Source of the DNA: Gavia stellata
Lineage: Eukaryota > Chordata > Aves > Gaviiformes > Gaviidae
Length of the DNA stretch: 64,000 nucleotides
Direction of reading: 5' to 3'
NCBI RefSeq assembly: GCF_030936135.1
Contig: NC_082604.1
Location: 62,001-126,000 of the forward strand
Of the stretch, positions 59,754-64,000 are shown in pieces; positions within the stretch are counted from its first letter, which is position 1, and every line of letters starts with the position of its first letter. A program made the translations under genes and the position numbers. A model generated the notes under the pieces. The model did no database searches, was not told where the DNA came from, and worked only from the letters and a program-made list of their open reading frames with translations.

Positions 59754-61867
59754 GACGGACCCCCCAACAGCCGCATCCACCCCCCACCACCCACCAGACT
59801 TCACAGCGCTGGTGCCTTCCAGACCTCACAGCTCCAACTGCTACAGCACACCACACCTTCCCAGGGTGACGCCCCGCCATGCCCAACTCCAGGACGCAAG
59901 CTTTGAGGATAGCACGGGCTTGAACCCGGACATGGCGTCCTCGCTCCTGGAGGGCGAGATGTGCGTGTTCATCTCCCTCTGAAAGAGGAAAAAACAACAT
60001 TAGAAACCCTCAACCCGACATGACAATAGCTTTAACTCATTTAAACCAGACACAGAAGATGTTTCTATGAACTTCTGATCCTAGTATTTAGGAACAAAAA
60101 TACAGGCTTTAGACAAGTATCATTAATTGAAGGAAATCACACCAGATAATCTCAATGCCACTTTAAAGAGGATTTCATATTGAAGCAAGCTGGGAGGGGA
60201 TTTTGTCAGCCAGGAATCCATCAGCAAGCACTTCAATCTTTAAGGGAACTGATTTTGGAACACTGAAGGGATATTTTTCATTATAAAACCATTTACTTCA
60301 AGCAGGAGAAGATCATTCACTGTTCACTTGCATCAGCTATTCACACACCCCTCCCCCCCGCCCTTTTTTTTTATTAATTAAAAACAAGTGCCACTAAGCA
60401 GCATTTCTGATGGAAGGCAAAAGTGAGTAAGCCTTCCAGAAATACAGGCAGCTCAAAGCAATTGTCCTGTCCCATAGAGAGCATCCCAAAAGAAGACTGA
60501 GCTCCCCAACACGCCTTGCACAACTGCAACCCCTCCCCAGGAAGCCCAAAGAGAAACACGATGCTTTTGAAAAATCCCAGTCCTCCGCACTTGATGGTGT
60601 CAGAGCAAAAGTCTGGACAAGAACAAGAGCCCCACTTGAGGCTCAACAAAGCTGTATTTGATGCACAGTCTGGGAAAACCAGAGCCAGCAGATAACTCAG
60701 AGCTTTTACAGAAGGCCTCAGACCTCCCAGCATCAGCACTGAGAGCAGCTTCCATACGCCAAGCACAGGGATGGAGAAACAGCTGGTCACGAGCAATGGC
60801 TCCTTCCCAAGGTCTCCAGGCAGCCTGCACCATAGAGGGTTGCTTAAGCAAGCCGTTTGTAAGAGACAAGGTCTAGGAGGAGGCTCTTCCATAAATGGCA
60901 TTCTCAAGCCGAGATCCTCGAGAACACGACCTTGCTGCTCGCTCTCTTCCCCTACAGAGCCTGAAGGAGCTGCCCAACGGCTCAGGCAATCGCCATTTTC
61001 AAGAGAGGCAGAGTCCAGCAGTATGTAAGGCTGCCAGATCCAGAGACATCTCCTGTATGGATCCTTCCCCTGACATACAGGCCCATGCTGGCCAGTCTGG
61101 TATTTATGACTGGAGCTGAAGTGCTCTGGAAGGTTGGCACACACTGGCCACTGAAAAGCTCTGCTCAGTGCTACCAGATGATTTCTAGTCAAATTCAGCG
61201 GCAGAAAGACAAACGGGGAGAGGCCACAGACCCGCGTGCAAAGGGAGCAGAGAACAAAACAAAAGATACCGGGGGCAATTCTGGAAGCAGCAACTGGCCG
61301 TCTGGCAGACGCATTTTTGCCCTCACCTGGTTCAGGTTTTGGGGGGGAAGATCTCTGAACCAAAGTCTTCTTTAAGCAACTCAAGAGGGTAGAGAGGAAG
61401 GCAGTTGGGAATGGGGACGAGGTAGCTGTGTCACAGGGAGAACTGCAGGAATAGAATGACAAGCATTAGAACCACAAACAGCCAGGGGAAGGTCCTAAGA
61501 GAAATCAAACTAGAGCAGTCTTCAGCCTCATCAAGACGAAAAGAAAGGACAGGAGGAAAGAGGTCAGGAGGCAGGCAGGGAGATTCCCAGTTTTGAGTTG
61601 TATGTAGATGATCTTCAAACAAATCCTTTGTCTCCTTTTTAAACAAAAAGAATGATCTTGAGCAGGAATGTACATGTGGGACAAGGAAGCAAGGACTGAG
61701 TTCAGCAGGCTGGATCAAAGCAGTCAGGGAACTTGTTTCAGAATTCAGAAAGAACTTGCCCATGCAACTGAAGTCCTATCTCAGAGCAAGAACTTCCGAC
61801 ATCTTCTACCTCTGACTTAGCAGATTTGTTAGTGAGCTACAGAAAATATTTCCCCAAAGAACTGGAG

Positions 61868-61995
61868 TCAGGCAGCTGCGCAGCTATAGCCTAACGGGTT
61901 TGACATCAGTAGCATGCAAGGCTCTGGAGAATTTGCAAAGGAAAGAATTAATCAACACCATCAAACTAAGCAGATGGAGTCCTACGTGCATTCAC
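61868..61995 (+). pseudogene. Ancient LINE reverse transcriptase scrap
   Basis: Plus-strand reading YSLTGLTSVACKALENL resembles the Y-R-P-[IV]-S-L-T-S-V block of non-LTR reverse transcriptases, with substitutions. Too short and decayed to name the clade. Confidence 0.35.
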
Positions 61996-64000
61996 TTAAG
62001 ATGGAGCATGCCTGACTGACCTGCGTCTTTTCTCTGACTAAATGACAGATTGACTATCTCACTACAAGAAACAGAGTAGCTATAATTGCGCAAGTCAGAA
62101 AAGTGGCATGATCTGCAGGGAAGGGGGCAACAAAGCTACTCCTATAGCCTAAAAATACTGTATTTATCCATGTAGAAAAGTTCTGATCTACCTTTCAGAA
62201 AAAAGGATTCAGATTCTCTCTGTCACTTTCAGGACTGGATGAAATAGTCCTTGGGCCATCTGGTTTTGAGGAGAAGGAGGAGGACTTGAAGAGCTTGACT
62301 AGGCAGGCTAACAAAATGAGGCTTCCAAAAATAAGCCTCGGTTTGGTGGGTTGGTTTTGAGCTGGTTGCTTCATGGGTTCTGTTTGCTGAGCAGACATCT
62401 GCAGAAGACAGCTACACGGGCACAAAGAGAAGACCAGCAAGGGGGTGGAAAAGAGTCTCTTGGAAGTGGCAGTCTGGGACTTCTCTTTTTGCTTGCCACG
62501 TTTGCACATGGTGTTTTGAACAACTACATTCCCAGAAAGTCCCAGGCGGGACAGCTCCCAAAAAACCAAACAGCGCAGGACTGCAAGAAAAACAACCAGG
62601 TGGTGAAGCCCTCCTCCAGAGCCATATGGTGATGTGCTCCTCACACGCTTCAAAACTAGTGTGGACAATCCCAGACTGTGGGCAATCCTGGAAAACAGCA
62701 GTGGAACAGGTATTTTTATTCCCATTTGGAAATTCCTAGCCAACAGCTGTACAACGTTCCTGCAGTCTCCTAGAGACAGTCATTCCTAGCAAGTCCTCTG
62801 AAAGTCCTTGAATGCATCCCAATTCTTCATCTCCTAGGGCTTCCTGGGAAAGTCCTCATTTCTCCCTCGTTTTGCTGTGCCAAAAAGCCACACTGCACAT
62901 TCCCACAACGGAAAGGCTGCCTGCGCAGAGTCGGACTACACCTGATGAGGACACAAATGCCGCACCTCTTCCCAGACCCCTCCTGTTTATTGCACAGGGA
63001 TTAGTCAACTCTGCGGCCCACCGCTCTTAATGCTTCCTAGTGAGCTTTCAACCTTCACAGGTGGCACTGGCGCAGGGGCGCAATCCTCTTCTCTGCCTTT
63101 GAAGAAACCTACAACTCACAGAAGGCCCCTTCTGGCCGAGATAAAAGGTGGCCCCCAAAACATTCCCCTCAGCCCCTTTAAATGACCACCTGGAGAGCTC
63201 CTGTTTCACCTGGGAGCCACCTCCCTGCTCCTCTGGTCACTCTCACCTCGCCCTCACCCGCTACCCAAGAGATACACAAGCAGCACAAAGTCCACGTCTG
63301 TGGCAATACAGAAGGCTCAGCCGAGCTCCCCAGGCTGAAGGTAGAAGACATTCAGACAGCAGAGACTCGGCAGACTGACAAAAGGGTTTCGACTATGTCC
63401 CTGCTTTCCATCTACAGCTTGAATAGAACTAGACACTATGTTTACTGCCTACACTCAGAAGAGTCTGGCTGAGGTTTTTGTACCTGTGAACAGGGCATAA
63501 ACAAGAAAGTGTGTATTTTGCACTGAAGCAAAAAAGCCTCACCTTGCTTAGCTGAAGCTTTCTTCATTTTATTTACAGTATCTGTAGGTTGCGTATAGTC
63601 TACATACAGAACAAGTCCTGCATTGCCCAAGCGAGGGAACTTCTGTCTGGATATAAAATACACACAGGTATGACACCATCTCGGTACCTTTATAGGCATA
63701 GAATATACACAGAAAACATGCAGCAAGTATAAACAGAATCATACGCACAGACGCATAGAGATACACATAAATATATGTCTTTTGCAAACTCAGATACACA
63801 CCCCCCCATGCACGGTCTATACAGAACACCCACAGACTCTATATTCTCTGCCTGCAGGAAGAGAAGCCTCAGCTCACATCACCTCGCTGAGGCTTTTTTC
63901 CTCTCTCGATTCAGAAGATAGATTATCTACGCATAAAAAAAGTATACAGACACAGGAAGCACAACCATGTTTTTCTCTCCATAGATGCACTCTCTACACA

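Larger units (their letters stand above)
55449..64000. other. Probably upstream introns of the syntabulin-like gene
   Basis: No exon recognised with confidence. A splice-flanked minus-strand open piece at about 59980-59872 (acceptor TTTTCCTCTTTCAG) lies next to a GC patch, and hydrophilic minus-strand residues occur near 62200-62290, but neither resembles known syntabulin exons. The rest is unremarkable AT-moderate DNA. Confidence 0.4.

Noticed and set aside
59593-60000. 135-residue minus-strand frame near the octamer site
   Set aside because: An acceptor precedes it, but the residues do not resemble syntabulin and no neighbouring exon could be paired; kept only as a note in the intron entry.
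60374-61462. 362-residue minus-strand open frame
   Set aside because: No recognisable domain and no splice or start context; composition fits chance or a 3' UTR/intron.

Overview
The window looks like avian nuclear DNA. Intron-rich genes sit among CR1 LINEs (two with the typical 3' tail of repeated ATTCTATGAT/ATTCTGTGAT), chicken-repeat-type LTRs, endogenous retroviruses and very GC-rich blocks. The first gene belongs to the maestro heat-like repeat (MROH) family, which is expanded in birds. The species cannot be named from the sequence.

Layout. 1-12435 (+): the 3' part of an MROH-family gene, 24 phase-compatible exons, with an unusual early end. 12445-16750: unrecognised spacer. 16750-17225: CpG island with a perfect 18-bp POU-like palindrome. 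17240-21537: 4.3 kb pyrimidine-rich minisatellite built on an AGGA-G-TCCT quasi-palindrome. 21541-22757: about nine copies of a ~145-bp satellite, whose relatives reappear at 34795-35058. Between the two arrays lie a nested CR1 (interrupted by a solo LTR and a second CR1), a GC-rich block, and a provirus (27063-31218, minus strand) inserted in the left part of a larger GC-rich repeat. 35059-36920: an ERVL-like LTR and a CR1 fragment.

37166-38782 (+): a compact four-exon gene that I recognise as PRR22-like, apparently intact. 40078-42854: CR1 and gammaretrovirus-like remnants (RT, integrase, env in two broken parts). The env 3' end runs through a polypurine tract into the second copy of the GC-rich repeat (43011-44882). 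The two copies (26934-27062 + 31219-33075, and 43011-44882) share their left edge and right edge, so the block may be one very long LTR or a duplicated CpG-rich unit carried with an LTR.

45950-46725: another CpG island with weak exon candidates on both sides. About 48975-49431: a solo LTR ending in a strong hairpin. 50161-55448 (-): three 3' exons of a syntabulin/syntaphilin-family gene, with a CR1 in one intron and no C-terminal membrane anchor visible. 55450-64000: probably upstream introns of that gene; almost nothing recognisable.

The genes show no sign of working together. The window is best read as three unrelated protein genes separated by repeat-driven, GC-rich, structurally unstable DNA.
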